A DNA stretch of 64,000 nt from assembly GCF_004784465.1 (NCBI RefSeq), contig NZ_SRRU01000012.1, positions 103,611 to 167,610 of the forward strand, written 5' to 3'. The position numbers were made by a program, and so were the translations under genes. The notes beneath the pieces were generated by a model. That model had not been told where the DNA came from. It worked only from the letters and a program-made list of their open reading frames with translations, and searched no databases. Below, one piece after another: positions 18,137-27,436 of this stretch (within the stretch, counting starts at the first letter, position 1; every line of letters starts with the position of its first letter). Origin of the DNA: Streptomyces griseoluteus (GTDB lineage Bacteria > Actinomycetota > Actinomycetes > Streptomycetales > Streptomycetaceae).

Positions 18137-20197
18137 GTGAAGATCGCATTCCTGGTCCGCGACCTGTGCCACATGGGCGGGGTGGTGAGCGCGACCCAGA
18201 ACCTCGCCGGGGCGCTCGCCGAGAGGCACGAGGTCGAGATCGTCGCGCTGCGCAAGGTCCGTGACGAGTCGTACTTCCCGCTGGACCCGCGGGTGACGGT
18301 ACGGGCACTGACCGACCTGCGCCCGTACTCGCCCGTCTCGGACGTGGACGATCCGCTGGCCGACCGGTTCACGCTGGTCTACCCGCCCAACGCCGGGGTG
18401 AAGAAGCCGGTGGTGAGCCGGCTGGCCGAACGGCGGCTGCTGGAGTACCTCGCCACCACCGACGCGGATGTGGTGGTCAGCTCCAACCCGCGCATCACCG
18501 TGCTGCTGGCGCACGCCCAGGGGGGCTTCCTGCGGGTCGCCCAGGAGCATTCGATGCCGCTCATATACGCCGACGACGTGAAGAAGAAGCTCTTCCCCGC
18601 CTACCTCCGCCTGGACGCGCTGACCGCGCTCACCCCCGAGGAGGCCGACAGCATCGCCGGGCAGGTGCCCGGCGTCCGCGACCGGCTCGCGGTGATGCCC
18701 AACTGTGTGCCGGCCGCGCCGGTCCGCTCGCGCGGCACCAACAAGGTCGTCATCTCCGCCGGCCATCTCACCGACAACAAGAACCACGCGCTGCTCGTCG
18801 AGGCGTTCGCGCAGGTGCACGCCGAGGCCCCGGACTGGACGCTGCGGATCTACGGCAGCGGTGCCGAGAAGGCGCGCCTGCGTGCCCGTGTCCATGAACT
18901 CGGTCTGTCCAACCATGTGTTGCTGATGGGCCCGGCCGCGCCGGTGACGCCCGAGTTCGGCAAGGGGTCGATCTTCGTGCTCCCTTCCAAGCGGGAGGCG
19001 TTCGGCAACGTCATCGTGGAGGCCATGGCCGCGGGGCTGCCCGTCGTCAGCACGGACGCCGATCACGGCCCGCGCAACATCCTCACCGACGGCGAGGACG
19101 GACTGATCGTGCCGTGCGGCGACGTGGACGCCATGGCGCAGGCCGTACTGCGGCTGGTGCGGGACGACGAGCTGCGGCTGAAGATGGCCGAGGCCGCGGT
19201 GACCGGTGCCGAGCGGTTCCAGGAGACGGCGAGCCGGGAGCGGTTCGAGGAGATCCTCGCGCAGGCGTACGCCCGCAAGGAACTGCCCCGTGACGCCACC
19301 GTACGGGCCGACGAGCGGGGGAGCCTGCACATCGCCGTGGGCCCGCTGCCCGCGAGCGCCGAGGGCGCCGAGCTGGTGCTGCGCAAGGAGGGCAAGGCCC
19401 CCGAGGAGCGCCGGTTCGCGCTGACCCCCGGCGGCGACGCGCTCGTGCCCTGGGACGGCGGACTCCCGCAGGGCACCTGGCAGTTGGCCCTCGCCACCCC
19501 GGCGGGCGCCGAGGTGCCGCTGTTCGCCGACGGCTACGGCTGCGACACGCGGGACCTCCTCGCGGTCGGACTGCCCCGCACCGAGGGCCCGTCGCTCGCG
19601 CTGCTGCTGCCCCACCGGGACCAGGAGGGCCGGCTGCGGGTGCGCAGCGTGCTGCGCGCGACGCACGCCGAGGCCGGGATCGTCGAGGTCGACGAGCGGA
19701 CCCTGCGGCTGCGGGCGGGCCTGTGGGGCGTGGAGGCCGGAGAGGGCGCGGTGCTGGAGGCGGTGCACCGGCGCGACAAGAAGCGTGTGCTGGCCTTCCC
19801 GCTCCAGGGAGCGGGGGACGGCACCGTCACCGCCGTGGTGGACTGCGCGGCCCTGGCGGAGGAGCACACCGGCGGGGCGGGCTCGGAGATCGTCTGGGAC
19901 TTCTGGGTGCGCCCGGCGGCCGGTGCCGAGCGGGTGGCGCTGGCGAAGCTGGCCACCGACGTGCTCAGCCCGATCGACGTGTTCGTGCTGCCCAGGCCGG
20001 TGCTCGTCACCGAGGAGGCCGTGGCCGGCGCCCTCCAGGAGCGCTCCTTCTCTCTGGGCGAGCGTGCCCTCCGGGAGGCCAGGCGGGTGCTGAAGCCGGC
20101 CCCGCGACCGAAGCCGGAGGTCCGCCGCCGGGAGACCGAACTGCGGCCCTACTTCACCCTGACCGGCCAGTTCGCGGTGAAGACCGTCCGCCTCTGA
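18137..20197 (+). CDS. Family 4-type glycosyltransferase with C-terminal extension
   Basis: 686 residues. The first 400 form a GT-B glycosyltransferase: MKIAFLVRDLCHMGGV at the N-terminus, a mid ISAGHLTDNKNH donor-domain start and the retaining-GT4 motif KREAFGNVIVEAMAAGLPVV, whose Glu binds the donor nucleotide. The last 280 residues form a beta-rich region without a motif I recognise, perhaps for acceptor binding. The GTG start is chosen because GGGGGAAGAG precedes it by about 6 bases; an ATG at 18119 is the alternative. It is convergent with two TagF-like genes, so it probably glycosylates or starts a wall polymer. Donor and acceptor are unknown. Confidence 0.85.
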   Translation: MKIAFLVRDLCHMGGVVSATQNLAGALAERHEVEIVALRKVRDESYFPLDPRVTVRALTDLRPYSPVSDVDDPLADRFTLVYPPNAGVKKPVVSRLAERRLLEYLATTDADVVVSSNPRITVLLAHAQGGFLRVAQEHSMPLIYADDVKKKLFPAYLRLDALTALTPEEADSIAGQVPGVRDRLAVMPNCVPAAPVRSRGTNKVVISAGHLTDNKNHALLVEAFAQVHAEAPDWTLRIYGSGAEKARLRARVHELGLSNHVLLMGPAAPVTPEFGKGSIFVLPSKREAFGNVIVEAMAAGLPVVSTDADHGPRNILTDGEDGLIVPCGDVDAMAQAVLRLVRDDELRLKMAEAAVTGAERFQETASRERFEEILAQAYARKELPRDATVRADERGSLHIAVGPLPASAEGAELVLRKEGKAPEERRFALTPGGDALVPWDGGLPQGTWQLALATPAGAEVPLFADGYGCDTRDLLAVGLPRTEGPSLALLLPHRDQEGRLRVRSVLRATHAEAGIVEVDERTLRLRAGLWGVEAGEGAVLEAVHRRDKKRVLAFPLQGAGDGTVTAVVDCAALAEEHTGGAGSEIVWDFWVRPAAGAERVALAKLATDVLSPIDVFVLPRPVLVTEEAVAGALQERSFSLGERALREARRVLKPAPRPKPEVRRRETELRPYFTLTGQFAVKTVRL

Positions 20198-20203
20198 GCC
20201 CAC

Positions 20204-20236
20204 CGGGACGACAAGGCACAGCGGGACGACAAGGCA
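20204..20236 (+). repeat. 15-bp direct repeat pair
   Basis: CGGGACGACAAGGCA occurs at 20204-20218 and again at 20222-20236, directly after the glycosyltransferase stop and before the terminator. It looks like a small local duplication with no assigned role. Confidence 0.6.
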
Positions 20237-20280
20237 AAGGGGCCGGGCCCCGAGGACATTCCCTCCGGGCCCGGCCCCTT
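20237..20280. terminator. Bidirectional terminator between convergent genes
   Basis: AAGGGGCCGGGCCC on the left pairs with GGGCCCGGCCCCTT on the right, extended inward by GAGG/CCTC. It lies between the GT4 gene and the first TagF-like gene, which converge, and so can end both transcripts. Confidence 0.8.
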
Positions 20281-20293
20281 CCCGCGCTCCGGC

Positions 20294-23200
20294 TCAGAGC
20301 TCCTTGGCCTGCTCCAGCATCCGGTCCACGACCCGCGCCGAGGCGTGGCCGTCGTCCAGGTCGCAGAACAGGTGGTGGAAGCGGTCGAACCGCTCCTGGT
20401 ACTCCGCGGACACCGTGTCGATGTCGCGGATCGCGCTCACCAGGTCCTCGGAGTTGTCGATCAGCGGGCCGGGCGAGTCCTTCTCGAAGTCGAAGTAGAA
20501 CCCGCGCAGCTTGTCGCGGTAGTGCTCCAGGTCGTACGTGAAGAAGAGCATCGGCCGCTTGAGGTGGGCGTAGTCGAACATCACGGACGAGTAGTCGGTG
20601 ATCATGATGTCCGCCGCCAGGTACAGGTCGGCGATGTCCGGGTACTCCGAGGCGTCGAAGACGAAGCCGTTGCCCGCGCCGGGCACCGCGTCGACCACGT
20701 TGGAGTGGCGGCGGATCAGCAACACGTGGTCGTCACCGAGGCGGCGGCGCGCGTCCTCCAGGTCGATCCGCAGGTCGAAGAGGTACTGGCCGGCGCTGTG
20801 CGACTGGTCGTCGCGCCAGGTCGGCGCGTACAGCACGACCTTCTTGTCCTTCGGGATGCCCAGCGACTCCCGGACCTTGGCCGCGATCTTGTCCTTGTCC
20901 GGGGAGTACAGGTAGTCGTTGCGGGGGTAACCCGCCTCCTGGATCTCACCGTCGTAGGAGAAGGCGCGCTTGAGGATCGGCGTGGAGAAGCGGTTGGAGG
21001 AGACCAGCAGGCTCCAGTTCTTCGCCTCCAGTGCCAGCCGGTTCTGGTACTCGCGGTCGAAGTAGAGGGTCTCGATGTCGTGACCGATCTTCTTCAGCAT
21101 GGTGCCGTGCCAGGTCTGCACGATGACCTGGCCGGGGCGGCGCTCCACCCACTCGGGCAGGTGCCCGTTGGTGACGATGTAGCGCGAGGTGGCCAGCGCC
21201 TCGAACCACTCCCGGCCCCACATGCGTACCTTCTCGGCGGTGGGCGGCAGGACCACCTGGCCGTCGCGCACGGCCCACAGGAACTTCATGTCGCTGCCCC
21301 GGCGCAGCAGTTCCTCGTGCATGGCACGCGGGCTGTCCGAGTACTGCTTGCCGTTGTAGCTGAGGAAGAACACCTGGTCGCGCAGCGGCTGTTCGCGGCC
21401 GGGCTCGTACACCTCGCGGCGCAACTGGAGCATGCGGTACGGGCCGCGCTCCAGGTCGGTCAGCTCCGAGCGGCAGTTGAGCTGCGGGAAGTCGCCCCAG
21501 CGGCTCTCGAACCAGTAGCGGCGGCCGCCCAGTTCGGTGTGGAGCGGGAACTGCGCGGAGGCGAGCCGGTCGATGACGAACTCGGCGTCCGGCACGCTCT
21601 CGTTCTCGCTGCGCAGCAGCAGGTTCCAGCGGCCGGCCTTCAGCGGGACCCCGCCGGAGCCGCCCATCACGGACGGGTCGAAGGAGACGGTGAAGGTGCC
21701 GTCGTCCGCCCAGTCCACCGACGCCTTGCGCTCGTCGAAGCGGTTGCTGGCCTTGAGTACCAGCTCGGAGCCGATCAGCTCGCGCGAGGCGCGGCCGCCG
21801 ACGGCGATCCTGCCTTCCCGGACGGCGACCGAGGTCAGCACGGCCCGGCGCACCCGGCCGACGATCTTCAGATAGCCGTTGTTGCCGGAGATCAGGGCGA
21901 CCTCGCGGTTGGCACCGGCCGCGCCGAAGGACTCGGGCACGTCGGCGGAGAGGTCCGCGAGGCCCTCGCTCATGACACTGCCGAACTGGCGCTGCGTCCC
22001 GTCCGGGGACTTGGCCAGCAGCGCGACACTCCACAGCCGGCGCTCGGGCTGGGCGTGGTCGTCGACGTCCTCGCTGGCCAGCAGCACCACGTCGGCCAGC
22101 GGCACCCGGCTCTGGAACGTGGTGCGCGTCCCCGCCCGGCCGACGTCGATCGGGTACCAGCGGACCTCGCCGCTCTTGGCGTTGGTCAGCCGCAGCGACA
22201 GCGTCTCGCCGGACTTCAGGTCGGTGCGCAGCTCGCCGTCGATCTCGACCGAGTCCGCGGTGAGCCGGCGGTCGGTGATCAGCGCGCGTACCTTCTCCAC
22301 GCGCAGCTTGAGCGCGCCGCGCTCCACGACCGGCAGCATCCGGAAGTCGTCGTCGAGCCACTGGTACGGCGCGAAGTTGGCCGCCGAGCCGCCGCGCGCC
22401 CACACCGCGCTGCGGCGCACCAGGCCGGAGGCGTAGACATTGATGCCGACGTGCCACAGGCCCTCGCGCCAGGCGCCGCCCTTGCGCAGCTTGGCCGGGT
22501 CCAGCTCCAGCTCCCAGCCGGCCCAGTCGTAGTTGTAGCGCTTCTGGCCGGAGTCGGTGGTGGTCTCCGGGCGGTAGACGTTCTTGGCGGGGAGGAACAT
22601 GCGCTGGCGCGAACCGGACCGCTTGAGCTGGAGGACCTTCAGGCTGCTCCGCTTCGCCGACATGTCGATCTTGTCGATGTAGGCGTCGCCGGACAGCAGC
22701 AGCTTGCCGTTGCGCCAGGTCGCCGCGCGCAGCGGGGCGCGCAGACCGAGGTCGCCGTCGATGCGCAGCGCCGCCTTGGGCAGCTCGAAGCCGCTCTCCT
22801 CCAGCGTGCGGAAGCTGGCGTACTTGCGGAAGGTGCCGGAGACCTCGACCGGGTCCTTGCGGCGCTGGGAGGCCAGCAGGGCGATCAGCTCGGGCATGGC
22901 GTGCTTGCGCACCAGCAGCCACTGGACGCGCAGGTCCGTCGGCAGCGCCATGACGATCTTCGGGTCGATGGTGTCGAGGAAGCGGTTGGTCGCCTCCAGG
23001 AACGCCTCGTGGAACTCGGCGGTCGCGTCCGGCACGACCCGCAGGAACAGGCGCAGGTCGTCGCGGAGCACGCGGTCGTCGTACTGGCGCTTGTACTCGG
23101 CGAACTCGGCGCCGGGCTGCTGGGCCAGGTAGTCGCTGACCATGCTGACCGCGGTGACCCGGTCGCGGATGGCCTGCGGCTCCCGGCGGCGCTGGGTGAT

Positions 23201-23857
23201 CGACGGGGCCGACTCGCCCTCGCGCAGCCGCCAGTAGTAGGTCGGCTCGCCGATGATGTCGATCGCCTCGGCCTTGTAGTGCGCCGGGAGCACCACCGGG
23301 ATGTCCTCGTGCAGGATGCCCTCGGGGAAGGAGAAGCCCTGGCCCTCCCAGAAGGTCCGGCGGAAGACCTTGTTGCAGGCGATGCGGTCGGCGACCAGCT
23401 TCGGGATCTTCGAGATGTGGGTGCGCTTGCGGGCCTCGCCGGCCAGCATCCTCAGCAGCGGCACCTGCCAGGAGCGCTCGCCCTTGAGGTGGAAGACGTT
23501 GCCGGTGGCGAAGTCCGAGCCGGTCTCGTCCAGGCTGCTCACCATCAGCCGGTAGGCGTCCGGCGGGATGACGTCGTCACTGTCGACGAAGGTCAGGTAC
23601 TCCGCGTCGGCGGACATGTGCGCGATGCCCGTGTTGCGGGCCGCGCCGAGACCGGCGTTCTCCTTGCGGATGAGGTGGAACCGCTCGTCGCGGGCCGCGT
23701 ACTCGGCGGCTATCGCGGCCGAGTCGTCGGGCGAACCGTCGTCGACCATCAGGACCTCGAGGTCCTGGAAGGTCTGCGCCGCCAGCGAGTCGAGGCAGGC
23801 GGGCAGGTAGCGCTCCACGTTGTAGATGGGAACGATCACACTGAGCCGAGGGGCCAT
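20294..23857 (-). CDS. GT2 glycosyltransferase fused to TagF-like CDP-polyol phosphotransferase
   Basis: 1187 residues. The N-terminal 300 are a GT2 domain (LSVIVPIYNVERYLPACLDS, DSDD near 92-95). A long beta-rich middle follows. The C-terminal 370 are a CDP-glycerol:poly(glycerophosphate) glycerophosphotransferase domain with HGT near 917, AGYPRND, and TDYSSVMFDYA near 1,088. This fusion should transfer sugars and polyol phosphates during assembly of a wall teichoic-acid-like polymer on the inner membrane face. The start is uncertain: the ATG at 23857 has AGGAGAG upstream, and the ATG at 23878 lies 6 bases after the preceding stop. Probably co-transcribed with the next upstream gene. Confidence 0.88.
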   Translation of the reverse strand: MAPRLSVIVPIYNVERYLPACLDSLAAQTFQDLEVLMVDDGSPDDSAAIAAEYAARDERFHLIRKENAGLGAARNTGIAHMSADAEYLTFVDSDDVIPPDAYRLMVSSLDETGSDFATGNVFHLKGERSWQVPLLRMLAGEARKRTHISKIPKLVADRIACNKVFRRTFWEGQGFSFPEGILHEDIPVVLPAHYKAEAIDIIGEPTYYWRLREGESAPSITQRRREPQAIRDRVTAVSMVSDYLAQQPGAEFAEYKRQYDDRVLRDDLRLFLRVVPDATAEFHEAFLEATNRFLDTIDPKIVMALPTDLRVQWLLVRKHAMPELIALLASQRRKDPVEVSGTFRKYASFRTLEESGFELPKAALRIDGDLGLRAPLRAATWRNGKLLLSGDAYIDKIDMSAKRSSLKVLQLKRSGSRQRMFLPAKNVYRPETTTDSGQKRYNYDWAGWELELDPAKLRKGGAWREGLWHVGINVYASGLVRRSAVWARGGSAANFAPYQWLDDDFRMLPVVERGALKLRVEKVRALITDRRLTADSVEIDGELRTDLKSGETLSLRLTNAKSGEVRWYPIDVGRAGTRTTFQSRVPLADVVLLASEDVDDHAQPERRLWSVALLAKSPDGTQRQFGSVMSEGLADLSADVPESFGAAGANREVALISGNNGYLKIVGRVRRAVLTSVAVREGRIAVGGRASRELIGSELVLKASNRFDERKASVDWADDGTFTVSFDPSVMGGSGGVPLKAGRWNLLLRSENESVPDAEFVIDRLASAQFPLHTELGGRRYWFESRWGDFPQLNCRSELTDLERGPYRMLQLRREVYEPGREQPLRDQVFFLSYNGKQYSDSPRAMHEELLRRGSDMKFLWAVRDGQVVLPPTAEKVRMWGREWFEALATSRYIVTNGHLPEWVERRPGQVIVQTWHGTMLKKIGHDIETLYFDREYQNRLALEAKNWSLLVSSNRFSTPILKRAFSYDGEIQEAGYPRNDYLYSPDKDKIAAKVRESLGIPKDKKVVLYAPTWRDDQSHSAGQYLFDLRIDLEDARRRLGDDHVLLIRRHSNVVDAVPGAGNGFVFDASEYPDIADLYLAADIMITDYSSVMFDYAHLKRPMLFFTYDLEHYRDKLRGFYFDFEKDSPGPLIDNSEDLVSAIRDIDTVSAEYQERFDRFHHLFCDLDDGHASARVVDRMLEQAKEL

Positions 23858-23884
23858 GGTCGGGTTGTCTCTCCTCATGAGTGG

Positions 23885-26116
23885 TCAGGCCCGCTCGAGC
23901 GGTTCGAGCGCCTGCGCGGGAGTCGGTGCGTGGTGACGGTCGGCGAACGGGACGAGGGGCAGCATGTCCTCCTCGCCGAGGAAGACCCGGCGCACCACCC
24001 GCTCGGCCGCGTGGCCGTCGTCGAATTCGCAGTAGCGCCTGCGGAACCGGTCACGGTAGCGGGCCGCCTCCGGCCCGTCGTACTCGCCCGATTCGAGGAG
24101 CCTGATCAGCTCCGCCTGCGAGGTGGCCACCGCGCCGGGCGGCTCCTCCATCAGGTTGAAGTAGGTGCCGCGCACCGCCGAGTAGATGTCCCAGTCGGAG
24201 GCGTAGATGATGACCGGCCGGTCCAGCACCGCGTAGTCGAACATCGCGGAGGAGTAGTCCGTGATCAGGGCGTCCGCGGCGAGGTACAGCTCCTCCACGC
24301 GCGGGTGCCCCGAGACGTCGACGATACGGCCGCTGCGGCGCAGCTCCTCCACGTGCGGGGAGTTGCCGTAGAAGTAGTGGCCGCGCACCATCAGCGTGAC
24401 GTCCGGGCCGAGTTCGTCGGCGAGCCGGACCAGGTCGAGGCTGGGGGTGAAGCCGGCCTGGTACTCGCGGTGGGTCGGCATGTAGAGGAACGCCCTCGTG
24501 CCGTCGGCGAGTTCGAGGGAGGCGCGGGCCCGGCGGACGTCCTCGGCGGTGGCGTTGACGAGGATGTCGTTGCGCGGGTAGCCGGTCTCCAGCGAGACGT
24601 ACGAGCAGGGGTAGACCCGCTCCCACACCGTGGTGGAGAACCGGTTGGAGCTGAGGCTGAAGTCCCAGCGGTCGCAGCGCTCCAGGAGCTTGTCGAAGCT
24701 CATGTTGGTGGACGCCGGGTACTTGCGCTGGTCCAGGCCCATGGTCTTCAGCGGGGTGCCGTGGTGGGTCTGGAGGTGGATCTGGCCCTCGCGCTTGACC
24801 ACGCTGTCCGCGAAGTTCACGTTGTTCACGAGGTACTTGGCGCGGGCCAGCACCGACCAGTACTCGCGCGAGCCGACCCGCACGAACTCGTGTCCGGCCG
24901 GCACCCGGTCCACCGCGTCCGCCTGGACCGCCCACACCCGGCGCACATGCGGTGCCAGCCGGCCGAGTTCGGCGTCGATGGCGGCGGGGTTGCAGGAGAC
25001 GCTGCGGCTCCAGTAGGCGGAGAACAGCGCCAGGTTCTCGTCCAGCGGCAGCTTGAGCTGCGACTGGTAGAACACGCCCATCGCGTTGCGCTTGGACTGG
25101 TTCAGGGTGGTGCGGGCCCGTCGGCGGACCGCCTGGCGGAGCCTCACCGCGCCCAGCGCGCTCGCCATCGTGAGGTACGAACCCCGCTCCAGCATCGCGT
25201 ACTTGTGGCCGAGGTTGCCGCCGGGCCGGACGAAGCCCTCGGGCAGGCGCGCGCGGTAGTCGGCGGAGGCGCGGCGGAAGAACTCGGCCCGCGCGTTCTG
25301 CGGCAGCCGGCCGGGCTTGGTGAGGACGGTCAGGTAGTGGTCGACCATCTTGCGGAACAACGGCCCGCGCCACTGGTCGAGTTCGGGGTGCGCGTCCAGG
25401 AAGCCGAAGATGCGCCCGTACTGGTCGAAGACGTCGAAGTGCTTGCGGCTGACCGTCTTCAGGATGTTGCCGCCCTCGCGGCGCTGGCGGTACATCACGC
25501 AGACCCGGTCCAGCAGGGCGATGTGCTCGGCGCTGATCATCGAGCAGAACGTCCAGGGGGCGTCCTCGTAGTAGCCGGGCGGGAAGCTCAGGCCCATGCG
25601 GAGGACGAAGTCGCGGCGGTACGCCTTGTTCCAGACGATCTGGAGCAGATCCAGCAACTGCGGACGCTCGGACAGCGGGAAGGACTCCGGGCCGTCGGGG
25701 CGGAGCAGGGCGGCGCGCATGTTCGGGCGGACCTGGCCGTCCCAGTAGCTGCGCGCGTAGTCGTAGACGAGTATCTCCGGGTCACCGGCGGCCTCGAGCC
25801 GCCCGGCTATCGCCCGCAGCGCGCCCTCGGTGAGGGTGTCGTCGCTGTCGAGGAACAGGAGGTACTCGCCCGTCGCCTTTTCCATGCCCGCGTTGCGCGC
25901 CCGGCCGAGGCCCACGTTCTCCGTGAGGTGAATCACGTGAATACGGGGGTCACGCTCGGCGTACTCATCGAGAATGGCGCCCGAGGCATCCGGGGAACAG
26001 TCGTCGACGGCGATGACCTCGAAGTCCGGAAAATCCTGTTCGAGGATCGAGTCGAGGCACTCCGCGAGGTACGCCTGCACCTTGTACGCAGGGACGACGA
26101 GAGAGAGTTTGGGCAT
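23885..26116 (-). CDS. GT2 glycosyltransferase fused to TagF-like CDP-polyol phosphotransferase
   Basis: 743 residues. The GT2 domain (LSLVVPAYKVQAYLAECLDS, LDSDD near 94) occupies the first 300. The TagF-like domain follows, with HGTPLK near 452, SLSSNRFS, TGYPRND and TDYSSAMFDYA near 619, and ends FDDGHAAERV. It is shorter than its neighbour because the beta-rich middle is missing. It should act in elongation or priming of a polyol-phosphate wall polymer. First gene of the minus-strand pair; a PHO-box-like repeat lies about 50 bases upstream of its ATG, which has AAAGG before it. The two genes are probably paralogues with different steps. Confidence 0.88.
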   Translation of the reverse strand: MPKLSLVVPAYKVQAYLAECLDSILEQDFPDFEVIAVDDCSPDASGAILDEYAERDPRIHVIHLTENVGLGRARNAGMEKATGEYLLFLDSDDTLTEGALRAIAGRLEAAGDPEILVYDYARSYWDGQVRPNMRAALLRPDGPESFPLSERPQLLDLLQIVWNKAYRRDFVLRMGLSFPPGYYEDAPWTFCSMISAEHIALLDRVCVMYRQRREGGNILKTVSRKHFDVFDQYGRIFGFLDAHPELDQWRGPLFRKMVDHYLTVLTKPGRLPQNARAEFFRRASADYRARLPEGFVRPGGNLGHKYAMLERGSYLTMASALGAVRLRQAVRRRARTTLNQSKRNAMGVFYQSQLKLPLDENLALFSAYWSRSVSCNPAAIDAELGRLAPHVRRVWAVQADAVDRVPAGHEFVRVGSREYWSVLARAKYLVNNVNFADSVVKREGQIHLQTHHGTPLKTMGLDQRKYPASTNMSFDKLLERCDRWDFSLSSNRFSTTVWERVYPCSYVSLETGYPRNDILVNATAEDVRRARASLELADGTRAFLYMPTHREYQAGFTPSLDLVRLADELGPDVTLMVRGHYFYGNSPHVEELRRSGRIVDVSGHPRVEELYLAADALITDYSSAMFDYAVLDRPVIIYASDWDIYSAVRGTYFNLMEEPPGAVATSQAELIRLLESGEYDGPEAARYRDRFRRRYCEFDDGHAAERVVRRVFLGEEDMLPLVPFADRHHAPTPAQALEPLERA

Positions 26117-26163
26117 CCTTTACAACCTGTTCCGAGAACCGATCACGTGAGTGTGGGCCGGGA

Positions 26164-26185
26164 CCGGAGTGAACTCTGAGTGAAC
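26164..26185 (-). promoter_or_regulatory. PHO-box-like direct repeat (PhoP site candidate)
   Basis: On the minus strand two consecutive 11-base units read GTTCACTCAGA and GTTCACTCCGG. Streptomyces PhoP binds tandem 11-base direct repeat units with a conserved GTTCA core, so the spacing and core both agree. The site lies about 50 bases upstream of the TagF-like pair. Phosphate control of teichoic-acid genes would make biological sense, but binding is inferred. Confidence 0.55.
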
Positions 26186-26396
26186 TCTGTCCGCCGACGG
26201 GCCCAATCGTGCCGCCGCCACAGAGTACAAGGACGCTCCCGCAGCGCGAATCGCTCCTTTCCGCCGCGCGAAGTGGTCCATCTCATATCTCCGCTGACGT
26301 CCCTTTTTGGAATGTCCGTCACGGGATGTCGGATTCGATTTTCCCCGGACCATCAAGGAGTCTGCTGCCGGTAAGGAACTTCGAGGAGGCCCTGGA

Positions 26397-27368
26397 ATGA
26401 GCTGGCTGATCACGGGAGGCGCCGGGTACATCGGCTCGCACGTGGTGCGCGCGATGACGGCGGGCGGCGAGAGCGTCGTCGTGTACGACGACCTGTCGAC
26501 GGGCAGTGCCGACCGGGTCCCCGCCGGGGTTCCGCTGGTCGTGGGCAGCGTGCTGGACCAGGAACTGCTCGAGAACACCCTGCGCGAGCACGGCGTGACC
26601 GGCGTGGTGCACATCGCCGCCAAGAAGCAGGTGGGGGAGTCGGTCGAGCGTCCGCTCCACTACTACCGCGAGAACGTGACGGGCCTGCAGACCCTGCTCG
26701 CCGCCATGACGGCCACCGGGGTGGAGCGGATCGTCTTCTCCTCCTCCGCCGCGGTCTACGGCATGCCCGACGTCGACCTCGTGACCGAGGACACCCCGTG
26801 CGCCCCGATGAGCCCCTACGGGGAGACCAAGCTCGTCGGTGAGTGGCTCATCGCGGCCGCCGCCCGCGCCCACGGCCTGCGCGCCGTCAGCCTGCGCTAC
26901 TTCAACGTCGCCGGAGCGGCCGCCCCCGAACTCTCCGACGAGGGTGTGTTCAACCTCATCCCCATGGTCTTCGAGCGCCTGGAGGCGTCCGAGGCCCCCC
27001 GCATCTTCGGCGACGACTACGCCACCGAGGACGGCACCTGCGTACGGGACTACATCCACGTCCAGGACATCGCCTCCGCCCACCAGGCCGCCGCCGTCCG
27101 GCTGCGCGAGGCCGCCGAGGGCACCTCGCTGGTTCTCAACATCGGCCGGGGCGAGGGCAGTTCGGTCCGCGAGATGGTGGACCGCATCCTCAAGACCACC
27201 GGCAACGAGGACGTCACGCCCGAGGTCACCGAGCGCCGCGCCGGCGACCCCGCCCGTGTGGTGGCCGCCGCCGACCGCATCCACGCCGAGCTGGGCTGGA
27301 CGGCCCGGCACGGCCTGGACGAGATGATCGACTCCGCCTGGCAGGGCTGGCGCCACCGCCACGGCTGA
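26397..27368 (+). CDS. galE: UDP-glucose 4-epimerase
   Basis: 323 residues of the extended short-chain dehydrogenase family. TGGAGYIGS near residue 6 binds NAD, SSSAAVYG carries the catalytic serine, and Tyr141-Lys145 (YGETK) is the catalytic pair. It interconverts UDP-glucose and UDP-galactose in the cytosol. GAGGAGG lies 8 bases before the ATG. The gene is divergent from the TagF-like pair across a 280-bp region, which suggests that it supplies a sugar donor for the same wall polymer. Other UDP-sugar 4-epimerase specificities are possible. Confidence 0.9.
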   Translation: MSWLITGGAGYIGSHVVRAMTAGGESVVVYDDLSTGSADRVPAGVPLVVGSVLDQELLENTLREHGVTGVVHIAAKKQVGESVERPLHYYRENVTGLQTLLAAMTATGVERIVFSSSAAVYGMPDVDLVTEDTPCAPMSPYGETKLVGEWLIAAAARAHGLRAVSLRYFNVAGAAAPELSDEGVFNLIPMVFERLEASEAPRIFGDDYATEDGTCVRDYIHVQDIASAHQAAAVRLREAAEGTSLVLNIGRGEGSSVREMVDRILKTTGNEDVTPEVTERRAGDPARVVAAADRIHAELGWTARHGLDEMIDSAWQGWRHRHG

Positions 27369-27436
27369 TCCCGGACAGCGAGAAGCGCCGGCGCGGACCC
27401 ACGCACCGGCGCTTCACCGTTTTCCCACCTGCGGAT

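Noticed and set aside
20345..26179. Plus-strand open frame of 1944 codons across the TagF-like genes
   Set aside because: A high-GC shadow of two clear minus-strand glycosyltransferase genes; its sequence shows no domain.
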